Assembly (NCBI GenBank): GCA_963920575.1
Contig: OY986975.1
Span: 1,692,650 to 1,756,649, forward strand
Length of the DNA: 64,000 nt
Direction: 5' to 3'
Origin: Narthecium ossifragum
Lineage: Eukaryota; Streptophyta; Magnoliopsida; Dioscoreales; Nartheciaceae
Under the pieces are notes generated by a model. It worked only from the letters and a program-made list of their open reading frames with translations, searched no databases and had not been told where the DNA came from. Shown piece after piece: positions 22,396-33,905 of this stretch (the stretch's first letter is position 1; each line of letters opens with the position of its first letter). The position numbers and the translations under genes are program-made.

Positions 22396-25300
22396 ATGAA
22401 AGGTGGTCCAGCTACATCTCTTTTGCTGCTCACAGCCACTGTTATGAGCTGTGTGGTGGAGTTGGGGAGAGGGGATGACACTGCATTGCAAAACAAGTGC
22501 GCGCAGGATTTCACGAAGCTGATGGTGTGCCTGGACTACTCATCGGCAAAGGTGGACACACCGTCACCGTCGTGCTGCAGCTCAGTGAAGGACATCCAGG
22601 GGGCCGACCCGGTGTGCTTGTGCTACATCATCCAGCAAACGCACAAAGGGCTGTCCTCCATGACAAGCCTCGGGCTGCAGTTCGACCGGATGGTACAGAT
22701 GCCGGCAGCGTGCAAGCTCACCAATGCTTCCGTCAGCCTTTGCCCAAGTAAGTGTTCTCACAATTAGAAGTAATCTATCTGTGATTTTTTCCTTGCATGA
22801 GCTTTTCTTTGATCTATTGGGTGTGATTTGGTCGTTGTTTGTGGTTGGCTCTCTAGGAAACCAAGTTGCCATATTAAAATTACTTTTTTTATCTTGTTCC
22901 TCAAGAAGGCGTGTTCACCAATTACACCGAAATTATCATATTGTTTGATAGATTATTGCAATAAAGTGACAAACTCAATATGGTGTATACTTCATGGAAA
23001 AGTAGCTAAAGTGTAGGATCTTACTGTTGTGGTGGTGCTCTGCTTCAAGCCTTCAACACTTGAAGATACGATAAGTGGATGCATGAGGGATCTGACATAC
23101 CCTTCTAAGAATGACATCACCATGAAAGGATAGCTGGATATTAAAAGGCAGACAATAAGTAGGATGTAGAGATCATATGAAGTTAGTCTAAAGAAGTTTT
23201 CTTCTACAAAAATAAGCATGCCAGGATGCAAAATGCTTCAGGTTAACAGCACCAGTAACAGATAACAGTCTTTACAAAGTGTATGATTAGAATACAAACA
23301 GTAATGAAGTTCTTCAGTTGATTAAATTTATTCTTGCTGCTACCCACAATCATTTTTTTTTGAGAAGTTGAGCCGGAGCTAGAGCCTTAGAGGCCTACAG
23401 GGAACTAAACTCCCTCACATGGCTGCACGAGCTAGCTCGTCTGCCCATACATTCCACTCTCTAGGTATGTAAACTAAAGAGAAATTAACAAAAATTCCCA
23501 AGTGCCACCAAAGATCCAAAAGCATCTTCCGGCAATCATCATTGATAGGCATTCGCCCATTAATCATATTCACAACAAATCTAGAGTCGCTTTCAACCAA
23601 TATGCTTGTCAAGCCCCGCCGGCTAGCCTCCTGAACCGATGCCAGAATTGCAAAGATCTTGGAGCACCGAAGTAGCTGACGACGCCGATGAGAATTCCCA
23701 AGCTTGTTCGGGCCCCTCAAAGCAGACGACCCCAATGCCCATTGCTCCAGTAATGAAGGAAGCATCCACCTGTATACGCACCCCATTCCAAGCCTCGCGC
23801 TCTAGTCCGCGTGCTTTCTGTGCATTTAGGAGGAGAAACTCCCTTACCTGCCACTTAATGCTGCACCTCAAACTCGGAATCGCATCCCCCTCTTATTCAT
23901 GGACCACGCTGCACCTCCGCTTCCAGAGAAACTAAAGAGTGTAACAAATGCTTGATTGGGTCATCCTAGTAGCATCTGATTTCTGGGGCTTGAGTAACCG
24001 GTCCAAGCACAACGAGAGGTTTATGGAGTGAGGGTCCAAATCAAAATCCTCCAACACAGACCTTCATATAGCGGACACCACGGCACACTCAAAGAAAATA
24101 TGATCCAAGGTCTCCTCCTCCGCACCACAAGCAAGGCAGACTTTATCACTGATTAATCTCAGTTCCCACAATATGTCTCTAGCAGCCACCTTCTTGCTGC
24201 ACGCGAGGTCCAGCTGGGCTCCGCCAAATACTCCACCAGCCTGCCGCCGGTTGCCGTCGCTGATGGCGTGCCTCAAGAAAGTCGTAGCAAGAGCTTGTGG
24301 TAGGCTTCCCGGCTGTACCCCACACCCATCGAGACCCAGACGAGTGAGGAGGGGGAGGGGGATCAATAGGAATCACACTCACTTTGGCCACCAGATCCGG
24401 GTGAAGAAAAGAGGAAAGAGCCGGAGGAATCCAGAAGTTGTCCCAGCTCCAACATGTCAGCTTGCGCAACATCAAAGGTGCCGATGAAAACAGGGGACCT
24501 TCCATAAGCCACCAGTCTCGCAGCACGTTTGCATGGCTTCCTTCCATCACCGGCCATCGGAGCCCGAGCCGAAGTTGGTCCGACGCCCGGCAGATGGACC
24601 GCCAGAAAGAAGACGCATTATAAGGTATCTTACTGGGGAGAGCTCCGGCGCTAACCTTATACTTCGCCGCAACCAACTGCTTCCAGATAGAGTCAGAGCT
24701 ATCGAGGAGGGTTGCCGCCCGCCGCATGCACATCGCCAGCTGCCATTGGGAGAGGTCCTTGAGCCCTAGACCACCTTGAGATTTATGGGTACATACCTGC
24801 TCCCAAGCCACAATCGAGATTCCTCCTATCTTGCCCTGCCAAAGGAACTGCCGGATCAACACTTCCACCTTGTGCACGACGGAGACGGGGACTTGCATGG
24901 CGGACATCAAGAAGACAGGCAACGAATGGAGCACAGATCAACATGTCATCAACATAATACTCCTTGTGGCAACAGCACTTTAAGTATCAAACAACCAAAA
25001 AAAAAGAAGAATGGCAAACACCATTACCCTGAGGAGAGGCATATTTAACATCAAGGTTACAAGAAAGGGCATGCTTATTAGAGAAGTATAGAGCAAGATA
25101 TAATGAATACCACACATAGTCTGTTCAGAAGGGTTCGTTCACTGTCAAACACCTTGGTAATCACAATCCTTGTCCTCCAATCAAGCTTCTTACCAGCCAA
25201 CTCATTCACTAAGTCCATTTACAGCAGTAATCACAGTTAATCTCATAGGGGCAATCGGACATTTGGATGTCCCAAAAATCTCTAACTCCCAGTGACCATA

Positions 25301-26232
25301 TAATAGGAAGAATCTAATTTCAACGAAGCTTTTGATGAGCAACAAAAGGGATAGGGAGCAAGTGCATTATAGGCTTTGACACAGAAAGAGGTGAAAACTA
25401 ACATGAAAAAAAGCATTTAGTATACCATGAGTTGAAGAAAGAAGTGTAGAAGCTGTCAGCTGAGACACCATATTGATGGTAATGAGCTCATAATATTACA
25501 TGCTGGCCTGTGTTTTGTCACCAAAAGTCCTAACATGAACAAATATGACCTGCCATATTCAGTGATTACAAACTATATTGTGGAAACACTTCAGTGAGTA
25601 TTCACTACACTGATTGAGTTCTTAAACTTCTCAATGTCTAAGTACTTTTTTTGCATTCTAGAAAAAACTTCAGAGAGAATTGAGAATTTCATGAGAGGAT
25701 TATATACATCAGGCAATTTTTTCCAAAGCCCATATACTTCGCAGCCTACAGAGATTAAATTGAAAAGGCCCACTAAAATAATTTGTTACAACAATTCTGT
25801 GTCTGAACAGTAAAAGAATGGATGCATGATTAAATCTACTACATTTTCAATATCATCAGCAAATCAAATAAAGGAGGATTAGTAGGATTGAATACAGTTG
25901 CCACTTCTGTAACCTGTACCTGGTTTTTTGACTTGTTTGATGACAGAGCTTCTAAATCTACCTCCAAGCTCCCCGGACTCTGCTATCTTCACCACTCCAA
26001 CGAAAGGTTAGCCTTCACGAACTCAATGCTCAATGATAAGTAAGTGCAGCATCTTTGAAATAATGCATATTGGCTAAAAATACTGTTTAATATGTTGTCT
26101 GCAGCTTCTACCGCAGCAACAGGAACAACACAGTCCACGACTGCATCCAAGGCGACAATGCACCACGTCTCTTTTGCTGGTAGCTTCACCTGGGCTGTGA
26201 TTTCAGCAATCTTCTTCTCCACCTTCTCTTAG
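22396..26232 (+). CDS. GPI-anchored non-specific lipid-transfer protein (LTPG/YLS3-like)
   Basis: LTPGs carry lipids or bind wall components at the outer face of the plasma membrane. Three exons fit: 22396-22747, 25947-26006 and 26105-26232, coding 179 residues. Residues 1-26 are a signal peptide. The eight-cysteine motif is complete: C35, C45, C60-C61, C74-x-C76, C106, C116, with spacing C-x9-C-x14-CC-x12-CxC-x29-C-x9-C. Exon 2 supplies KLLNLPPSSPDSAIF, typical of the family after the last Cys-Pro. Exon 3 gives a Thr/Ser/Ala-rich linker and a hydrophobic tail (WAVISAIFFSTFS), a GPI-anchor signal. Reading straight through the exon 1 donor would give a false stop six codons later. The 3.2-kb first intron carries a LINE nested in a Copia fragment. 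Confidence 0.88.
23270..25130 (-). mobile_element. Copia-type reverse-transcriptase remnant split by a LINE
   Basis: On the minus strand 24960-24937 reads YYVDDMLI, the catalytic YVDD box of Ty1/copia reverse transcriptase, and 25059-25038 reads NLDVKYA, the LDVKTAF box that normally lies some 90 residues upstream. On the far side of the LINE the minus strand continues IVGSSKNKFNQLK, the sequence expected right after YVDDMLI. So a copia fragment with an internal deletion was later split by the LINE. Outer limits are approximate. Confidence 0.6.
23353..24936 (-). mobile_element. 5'-truncated LINE with RT C-terminus, zinc knuckle and RNase H
   Basis: Minus-strand frames carry, in order, the RT thumb region (SLPVFLMSAMQVP, then FLWQGK, WEQVCTHKSQGGLGLKDL), the zf-RVT segment (ARDILWELRLISDKVCLACG, ETLDHIFFEC) and an RNase H domain (ILVESDSRFVVNMINGRMP, NVWADELARAA). 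Frameshifts separate them, so it is dead. A T-run at 23353-23361 is the poly(A) tail of the minus-strand element. The TGAT next to the tail recurs beside the truncated 5' end (TTGAT), a possible short target duplication inside the copia fragment. Confidence 0.8.
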
Positions 26233-27380
26233 GGGGCTTAAAGTAAAGGGGAGAGCCGTTGTCTGTATTACTATTTCTCAATGGAGCACAAGTTTTTGTA
26301 CACAATGAGAGATGTTAAAGGGGAGATACAAGACCAGTCCGAACTTGTTCCCTCAAGTCTATTATAATGCTCCAACTAGGGCTTGCATTCCACTAATCTC
26401 CATATTAAGCTCTAGCATTCCTGCTTGAGTTATGTCTCAGAAACTTCCCTGCAATCAACTCTTGGTAGCTCTTATTCAGTGGCAAATTCCTACATGGAGT
26501 ACTTTATTCAATGGGGTCCCCATAATATGAGATGGATTTGTATATCTCAAATACTTATCTTTCACGATTTGCCATTCTGCACTTTTTATACAAAATAAAA
26601 ACTATCAGAACCATCACTCTTTGAACACTTGAGGATAATGTTTAACCATTCAACAAACAACTTAACTTTTCCAATTGCATTTGACACTGATATGCTGGTT
26701 TAAAAGTACAAATATGCTTGACATACCCCTATTATGGGTTATACAGACCCCACGAAATACATAACTACAACAATGTTGTTCTTCATGTTATCTTTGTGAA
26801 ACAAACATTGTGTGACAAAATCGGAATAACTGCTTTCTCTATGGTCTTACTAACCATCATTTCGAATGGAAGAAAGTACTGAACATGGTTACGTACAATC
26901 ACATGCAATTGCCTGCATAGCAAATGTCTGTCATCAATCAATTCACAGTCAACAGAAATTAATATATCACTTCAAAAGACATCCATTTTAATACATTTTG
27001 AGCTGATAGAGAGACCTCTGCAGGTTGTAATTTCACCTTAGGGTTTCAGTACTGTCACATCCACAAAGGCCAAACCTGGCCTAGGAAAGAACATGGTGAC
27101 CTAAATATCTCCAAATTCTTCATAAGTTACTGATTTCTGCTCTGTGATGGGAGGGTGCATGATAACAAATAGTCTTTGAAGAAATATTCTTTTGTAGTGT
27201 CTTACGATAGCATAATATAGCATGACCACTTCCTTCTCAGCAATTAATATAACAAGCAAATGTGACAAATAAAAAGTGAAGCATTTGATTCAAATTGGAT
27301 TTAATCATTCATTTGCTGACAATGGAAACTATAAAGTCGAAAGATTGCAGACTAAACAGAAAATTTACATTGACATTCCA
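26233..27380. other. Intergenic between convergent LTPG and RPL27, no gene seen
   Basis: AT-rich sequence that must contain the 3' UTRs of both convergent genes. I see no conserved reading frame and no repeat structure. Confidence 0.5.
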
Positions 27381-29259
27381 TTAGCAAACAGGATTGGCAC
27401 CAGAAACCTCCTCTACAGAAGCCATTACCAGCTGGGGTGAGATGGTGCCTTCCTTTCTCATCTTCTTACGCTCACGTTGCAGCCGGAAGTACTCCCTTTT
27501 CCTTACTTTGTAACTATTTGGGTTCTCAGGCTGTTCAATGCGTGGGTAAACACTCACCTGTTGTGCAGTTGCAATGCATAAATTGTCAGGTCAAGATAGT
27601 GTTTGGCAAGTAAACTGCAGCAACCTGCTCAGATCTAAATTTATACCTTTTTCCTGTCAGGTCCAAATTTCTCAAATTTAACTAGCCCATCTATCAAGGA
27701 GAAGATCGTGTGGTCCTTGCCTAATCCAACATTCTTACCTGGATGGAACTGAAACAATCCAAGATTTAAAGTGAGAGATGATCAGATATGGATGAAAGAT
27801 TGTGTTTACAGATGGGTGGCTAAGTTAGCAAAGATATGCACAATCAAAATCTGACAAAAAGTACATAAAAGATAGCAGAACCTAGTTATCTTGGCCTCAC
27901 ATTGCTCCTGCATAACTGAGTTATATTCATCAGTGCGTGCTTAAAGGCTCAGATTTCCAATATGCACTACATACTCAAGATAGAAGTTATATAAATTACA
28001 TCCACAGAGAAAATCAGACAGAATATGAACCCACCTAACGTCATTAACAATATAGCATTATTCTGTATAGGCTCCAACAGAGGCAATCAGGAGATTTTAA
28101 GGGAAGAAGAACCCATCTCTATGACCAGAAACTTCGGATGGAAGCTATTGCGAGAAATCGACAAAATCAAATTCAGATAATTTCAGATCTCACGCCTGAG
28201 ATTAGAGCCTACAGAAAAAGGTAATGCTAAATCATAGAATCAGTCCACTTTCATGATGCCATTTCTGGAGATTGAGTCCAATTTCTCCGGAAAAAACAAT
28301 CAAAAAAGAGCACTCACCGAAATGCTTAACCAGACCAACTTTCAGGAAGTTTTTGATGGCACTTTCTATATTCTGAACTGAGAGAAATCCATGTTCCAAG
28401 AAGGACATTTTTACTCATTGCAAACAGTCATTCTCCAAAATAAGCTTTTAAATGGAAATACTTAGTGACCCAAATAAGTTCTGAGATTTGAATGAACTCT
28501 GCGTCTCATATTCTAATATCCAAACCAAGTTAAGGAACATTACCATGAGATTTCCCTTAACTAAACAACAGTTCATGTTATCCAGAAAGAAACTTCACAA
28601 TGAAACCCGTTGGAGAAGTTCCAAACCTTTAGCATGCAATACATACCACATTCCACAACCTAAACCTATAGAACAGAACTAAGTCTATAATGAGTCAAAT
28701 TTGAGACCCAAAGGCCAATCCATTTTCTCCAAATTGATGCTTATCATATCACCGGTTACTACAAGCCATGAAAAATCCAACTTTCAAGATCCCCCATATC
28801 AAATTCCTCAACTAAACCTAGAAACACAAATCACAATAACAAAAAAATCTGTCATTTTCCCAATCCCACTTCACCGACACAAATCGAGGCCTAAAACATT
28901 CACATCCAGCTCACAACTTCGCCTCGATTCGAAAAAACCAAACGGAGATGGGGGCATCGACTCTCATATACCTTGGTGCCACGCTGGCGGATGATAATGG
29001 CGCCGGGCTGGGCGACCTGGTCGCCATAGATCTTAACCCCAAGACGCTTCCCCTTGGAGTCCCTCCCGTTCTTGGTGCTCCCCGCCCCCTTCTTGTGCGC
29101 GGACTCGATCGTCAGCGGCCCCGGCCCCGGCCTCGCGGGGAACCGCACGGCGCCGCCGGCGAGGGCGAGGTCGCCCCTGAGGAAGTGCGAGGAGGAGCTC
29201 GGGCCTAGAGAGACGCCCCTAAAGGCCCCTACAAGTGTAGTGAAGCTAGCCGTCGCCAT
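27381..29259 (-). CDS. RPL27: 50S ribosomal protein L27, chloroplastic
   Basis: bL27 lies at the peptidyl-transferase centre of bacterial-type ribosomes. Three exons fit: 29259-28972, 27748-27647 and 27557-27381, 188 residues. Residues 1 to about 53 are a Ser/Ala/Arg-rich plastid transit peptide (start [15 protein letters not shown]). The bL27 domain starts at [20 protein letters not shown] and continues [18 protein letters not shown] | [18 protein letters not shown], with the exon boundary inside the classical RGT(K)FHPG motif. The C-terminal extension, [18 protein letters not shown] then ANPVC, is typical of plant plastid L27 and absent from bacteria. All residues expected for function are present. 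Introns are 1.2 kb and 89 bases. Confidence 0.95.
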
Positions 29260-30006
29260 TGACCCCTTAAGAGGAGTTCAAAGCTTCGCGCTCTTAGGAG
29301 AGAGGGAGACGATAAGATAAGGATAGGTCATAGGATGGCTGTGGAGAAGTAAACGGAGCTCCAACATCCGATAATGAGATCCGAAACCCGTTCCTGTTGT
29401 CGGGTTTGGGCCGGTGGGAGATCAGCTGGATCCCATGGGCTACCGGGTTCGGATCCGGATCAACTCCTAGATGACAGATTCCAGGGCCAAATACTTTTTT
29501 GTCCTCTCAAATGTGCCTTAAGTTTTAATTCTGTTTTTCAAATTTAAATTGTATCAATTTGCTCTTTTAATTCTCAAAGCCTGTTTAATTTGGCCGAGGG
29601 ACCGAAAGAATTGAAACTTAACCCAAACATGAGGGATTGAACTCAAAACTTAACCCAAACTTGAAACCACGATTAAATATGTTTTAATACCCTAAAATTT
29701 ATTAAATTTTAATTTAGTCGCTCGAGTTTTGATTAAGTTTAACTTCAGTCCCTCACATGTGGGCCACATGGTTTTCTCCGTTAATCGACTTAACGCCTAG
29801 TTACGGATCAGATCAGATAACTACAAATTATAAAAGGAAATAACTAACAAGAAAATGTTATTCAATTTCAAACAACTAAACGAAAGTAGGTTAGCACATT
29901 TTAGCAAGTCAGTCCAACTAGCCGCGCTAGATTTGGCCTGATCTAAACCGTAACACTCTGTATGGTAATCGGGACCCAAAGTAAACAATTTTTTAAAATT
30001 AGAGGC
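29260..30006. other. Intergenic, no gene seen
   Basis: Includes the L27 promoter side. Around 29590-29760 an AACTTAACCCAAAC word recurs and polypyrimidine/ polypurine stretches suggest old repeat DNA. No reading frame supported. Confidence 0.4.
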
Positions 30007-30929
30007 TGATACGAGGTCAAACTCACTTGACCCGGACCAGCCGCACTAACGCCCAAGGAAGGACTGAATCGAGCCAAGCCCTAGCTGACTCAACCAAGAC
30101 CAAGGCCACGCCCAAGCATGGACCCACGGTCAAGGCCGGGTGGGACCATGTCCCCTTGGAGCGGGTTAAGCCAAGCCGGCCTTAGGGATTCCTATTCCCT
30201 AGCCAGTTTGCTTACTTAGTTGATTTCCTAGTTAGTAGTTATCTTGATTGAGTCGGTTTCCTAGTTTGAGTTCAGTTATCACTTGCTTTATTAGTTTCTT
30301 ATGTGAGTACAGTTATTAGGAAGTTTGAGTTAAGCATGAGCTATATTAGGAAGAGTCTTATTACTTGCTGATTTAAGCAAGAAGATTGTCTAGTTTGATT
30401 AGAACTATGTTAAGGCCTCTATAAAAGGACATCTATAGTTTGTATTAGGTTATGGACGAATTATGATGAATTAAGTAGAGTTATTGGTAGAATAATCCTA
30501 GGAATAAATATAACCCTAATTCCACCAACTCCACCAACCACCTCCACCTTCTCTCCTACCGCCGGCCTCCTCTCTCCACCCGCCGGTCACCGCCGTAAGC
30601 CGATGCCGCCCACGCCTTCGCCATCCAACTCCAAGTCCCCGACATCCCCTTAGCTGCCATACTTCCCTCCGCCACCTCTTCGTCCGTTGCCACATTCTCT
30701 AAGGCTTGGATCCCTCAAAGGTAGTTGACCAACCATAGAGGAAACTGCGAGGTAATCATCTTCCTCATCCGTCTCTCTCCTCCAGTTTGAGTCTTCCCCA
30801 TCGAATACCTAGTGTGCTTTTCCTAAAACCTAAAGTTATCTTTCTACCTAGCCATTGCTTTGGCTAAGGAGGAGCTGAGACCAGGCAAAAGACCCGGTAC
30901 CCGTGCTTACGAGAAAGATCGGCGTATCA
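30007..30929 (+). mobile_element. 5' LTR of a truncated LTR retrotransposon
   Basis: Begins TGATACG (30007) and ends CGTATCA (30929), perfect inverted ends. It is followed at once by a primer-binding-site-like TTGTTATCAGAGC (30933-30945), close to the tRNA-iMet site TGGTATCAGAGC. A TATA-like CTATAAAAGG stands at 30419. The internal region breaks off near 31340 beside the expansin relic, and no 3' LTR was found in this window. Confidence 0.7.
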
Positions 30930-31042
30930 ACTTGTTATCAGAGCCCGTTCTTTCGCCTATGCAGTCCAAAACCCTCCATAAGGTGCGTAGATGGTTGGAG
31001 CGACCACTCCAAAAGCTTCCAAGGAGCGGGGTCTTCCGGTAA

Positions 31043-31336
31043 CCCGAGAAGAGATCGCATGCGAGGCGTTGTTGTCCTTGCGAGCATCACAGCACAAGAC
31101 CCAAACTCTTATCCAATGACTCTCTGAATCCGTAGCTGTCATGGCGTTGCAAATGGAGGCGAAATTAGTGCTGGGCTATGCTCGGGGAGAGAAGAGATCG
31201 CAGGCCTCAACGAGACGTTGTTGTCCTTGCGGGCATCACAGCACAAGACCCAAACTCTTATCCAAAACTCTCTGAATCCGTAGCTGCCATGGCGTTGCAA
31301 ATGGAGGCGAAATTAGTGATGGGCTATGCTCGGGGT
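31043..31336 (+). repeat. Tandem duplication in the leader/gag start of the LTR element
   Basis: Two units of about 145 bases (31043-31187 and 31190-31336) share GAAGAGATCGCA, the run GCATCACAGCACAAGACCCA, and GCGTTGCAAATGGAGGCGAA. The second ATGGCGTTGCAAATGGAG could start a gag frame (MALQMEAKLV), but the frame is soon lost. Confidence 0.75.
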
Positions 31337-31399
31337 TTAGGCCCCTGAGCCCGACCTGCTCGGCACGCCTTTCCCCTCCCCTCCCAACAAATTAGTGTA

Positions 31400-31925
31400 C
31401 CTGCGGTAGATGACAAGGACGATGCCGCTGCGGTACTCGGCGATCTTGAGGGACATGGGCATGGAGAGGTCGAAGTGGGGGCGAGGGGGGCTGCACTAGC
31501 CGCCGTTTTCGGAGGGGAGGGCGTAGTTGGGCGGGCATAAGTTGGTGGCGGTGATGAAGATAGAGGGGTTCCCGGCGTGGCACCACCTGGGGTCTAGGTC
31601 CTTCTTGCACTTGATCTCGAAGCACACCCCGCAGCTCAACCCGGAGTTGAACAACGCCGTGCTCAGCACCGCCATCTCCAACCCGTACCCTGGTTGTACA
31701 GGTTCCCGTACCCACACACCCCCGCCTACACGAAATCACTATTGAATCCGTTAAATTTAGCCCTAATTGAGACAATGTAGGTGGAGAGAAGGGGGTTTAA
31801 CGCATACCCATGGTGCCAGAGGCGTCGCTGCCGTCGTAGAAGGCGGCGTAGGTGGTCTGCCAGGTGCTGCGGGTGTAGACGCCAGGAGGAGAAGGTGAGG
31901 AAAGAGGCGGCGGCGACAGCCACGG
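31400..31925 (-). pseudogene. Alpha-expansin pseudogene
   Basis: Expansins loosen cell walls. Exon-1-like sequence (31910-31812) contains TWQTTYAAFYDGSDASGTMG, the start of the EG45-like domain; exon-2-like sequence (31730-31402) contains VCGYGNLYNQ, LSTALFNSGLSCGVCFEIKC, NPSIFITATNLCPPNYALP and [12 protein letters not shown]. Defects: a frameshift between NLYNQ and GYGLEMA, another in exon 1 before TWQTTY, a stop replacing the invariant Trp after ENGG (TAG at about 31500), and no exon for the C-terminal cellulose-binding domain before the LTR element at 31340. Dead and truncated, probably by the retrotransposon or a rearrangement. Confidence 0.85.
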
Positions 31926-31929
31926 TGAC

Positions 31930-32770
31930 GAGTGCTAGAGAGGCGAGAGTTAGCGAGGGTGGGCCTTGGTCTTGGGCCTCTTAGGCCAAGGGGCTATTGG
32001 GCAGCTGGGGCAGTCTGTGCTCACAAGCAACTCCAAGGCATTCATGGGCTTCCAACAACCCCGTGGGCTGAGCCCGGCCTGACATGCTCCCACATGCTTG
32101 GGCTTTGGGTCAGGCTGAGCTCAGCTTTTTTTATTCATGAGGTACTCGATATGCAACACAATGCCACACAAGATTGACTCTCTTGTGCGACGAGCTTGGT
32201 GCGGCCCAATGCATCTCGATACAAGCAACCAAGCACCACATATGTGGTGGTGTTCCGCCCATTTGCTACCCGGATTTTATTCTCCTCTCGTAGAGACGAA
32301 GATATCATGTCTCGAACTACGAGTCTCGTGACTGTCAAAAGAGAGGGCCTCTATTAGTAGGTTGCTAAAAACGCACGTATACCATTTTAAATGCGCCATG
32401 CCATGCTGGGTGTTAAAATGCACATCAGTGTGTATACACACCTAAAATATAGGTGGTATGTGTATATGACATATGTAATGTACATATCATCTATCGATAG
32501 TTAAGTACTGATTCTTTTATTTATCCCATCGATAGTGGACTACCGATAGGATAGATGAAGATATCAGTATCTCACTACCAGATCAGATCAAACAATCAGT
32601 ACTTGGCTACCGATACATTCAATCGGTAGCCAACTACCGATTCATTGATCTATTTCACCGACAATCCACTATCGATGAGATGATGAAAGAATCGGTACTT
32701 GGCTACTGATATGAGGCATGTGCATTACGCATAATGCATGTTCATGTATACGAATCTTTACTGTTGCGTG
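31930..32770. other. Intergenic with ATCGGTAG-type inverted words, no gene seen
   Basis: Between 32480 and 32720 words such as CTACCGAT, ATCGGTAG, ATCGATAG and GTACTTGGCTA recur on both strands, giving several short hairpins. No terminal repeats were delimited and no coding sequence is seen. Confidence 0.45.
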
Positions 32771-32773
32771 TAA

Positions 32774-32963
32774 GGGCCTGTTTGGCAGAAGGTCAAAAAG
32801 TGAAATGCAAGGGATCCACGGGATGCAGATTCCATCCGCGGCTTGGCGGATTCCACGGATTTCGATTTTTCGGAATCCGCACATGCAGCCAAACAACCAA
32901 ATGGAATGCGCCATTCCTCTGATCATTTGGATTCGTCGGATACCGACCCATCCAAACAGGCCC
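32774..32963. mobile_element. Tourist-like MITE with TAA target duplication
   Basis: 190 bases starting GGGCCTGTTTGG and ending CCAAACAGGCCC, flanked on both sides by TAA (32771-32773 and 32964-32966). TAA/TTA duplication with such ends is the signature of PIF/Harbinger-derived Tourist MITEs. Confidence 0.85.
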
Positions 32964-33150
32964 TAAGATGACACGTTAAATACGCCATGTGCTATAGGGT
33001 ATTAAATGCATGGCAGGATGTATTCGTGTAAAATATAAGGGGAAAAAAATCATAGGATGCAAAAGAAAAAACAAAGGACGGGGTACTAAAGTGCCAACAC
33101 TACTCATAGAGGCTCCTAAAAGGCATTCTGTCCCTCTAGTGGGTATCTAA

Positions 33151-33905
33151 GGGGGTGTTTAGTTGATAGAATCACTTGATGCATGGGATCATAGGATACA
33201 TGTATTATGTGGTGCATGTATCGGACAGTAAATGTACTTGTTTGGTTGACTTTTGTATCAGTTGATACACTCTAATCGTATATGTATATGTATATGTATG
33301 TATAATGTTCACAACATTATATGAAAATATTATAATATTTTAGTGTATATATATATATATATATATTAAATTTAACTTTATTGCATCATTATTTGAACAT
33401 TATTCGAATAATATATATATATCATTATATTATTTTAATGTGAACATTATATGAATAATGTTAAAGTATTATAGTATGAAAACATTATATAAAATATATA
33501 TGCTATTATATATATTATTCATATAATATATATTAAAATTTTAATATATATATTAAAATTTAACTTTATTGTAACATTATGTGAACATTATATGAATAAT
33601 ATATATATTATTGAGATTAAAATAATATAATGACTTTATTGAGATTAAATTAATGTTCACATAATTTTAATGTTTACATAACTTTATTATAATATATTTT
33701 AATATGTTTACGAAGTATATGTGATATACACCGCACATGGTTGAATCACATGAAACGGCCATTTTGACGGTTTCATACGATGCATCATTTTAGCCTCAAA
33801 ATGCACCATATGGTGCATACTTCATCTCATGCATGGGTCAACCAAACAAGAGATCGTCCGTTCAGGGTGCATCACCGCATCATGATTCAAGCAACCAAAC
33901 ATGCC
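33151..33905. mobile_element. Larger MITE/non-autonomous element with AT-rich centre
   Basis: Left end GGGGGTGTTTAGTTGATAG and right end CAAGCAACCAAACATGCC are imperfect inverted copies; TAA lies before the left end and TTAA after the right. TGCATGGGATCA-like subterminal words near the left and TCTCATGCATGGGTCAACC near the right are also inverted. The middle (33290-33720) is a run of ATAT-rich repeated words. Non-coding. Confidence 0.6.

Noticed and set aside
22748..22767. Read-through of LTPG exon 1 to a stop at 22767
   Set aside because: The frame passes straight through an excellent GTAAGT donor, and downstream exons restore the family's KLLNLPP motif and a GPI tail.
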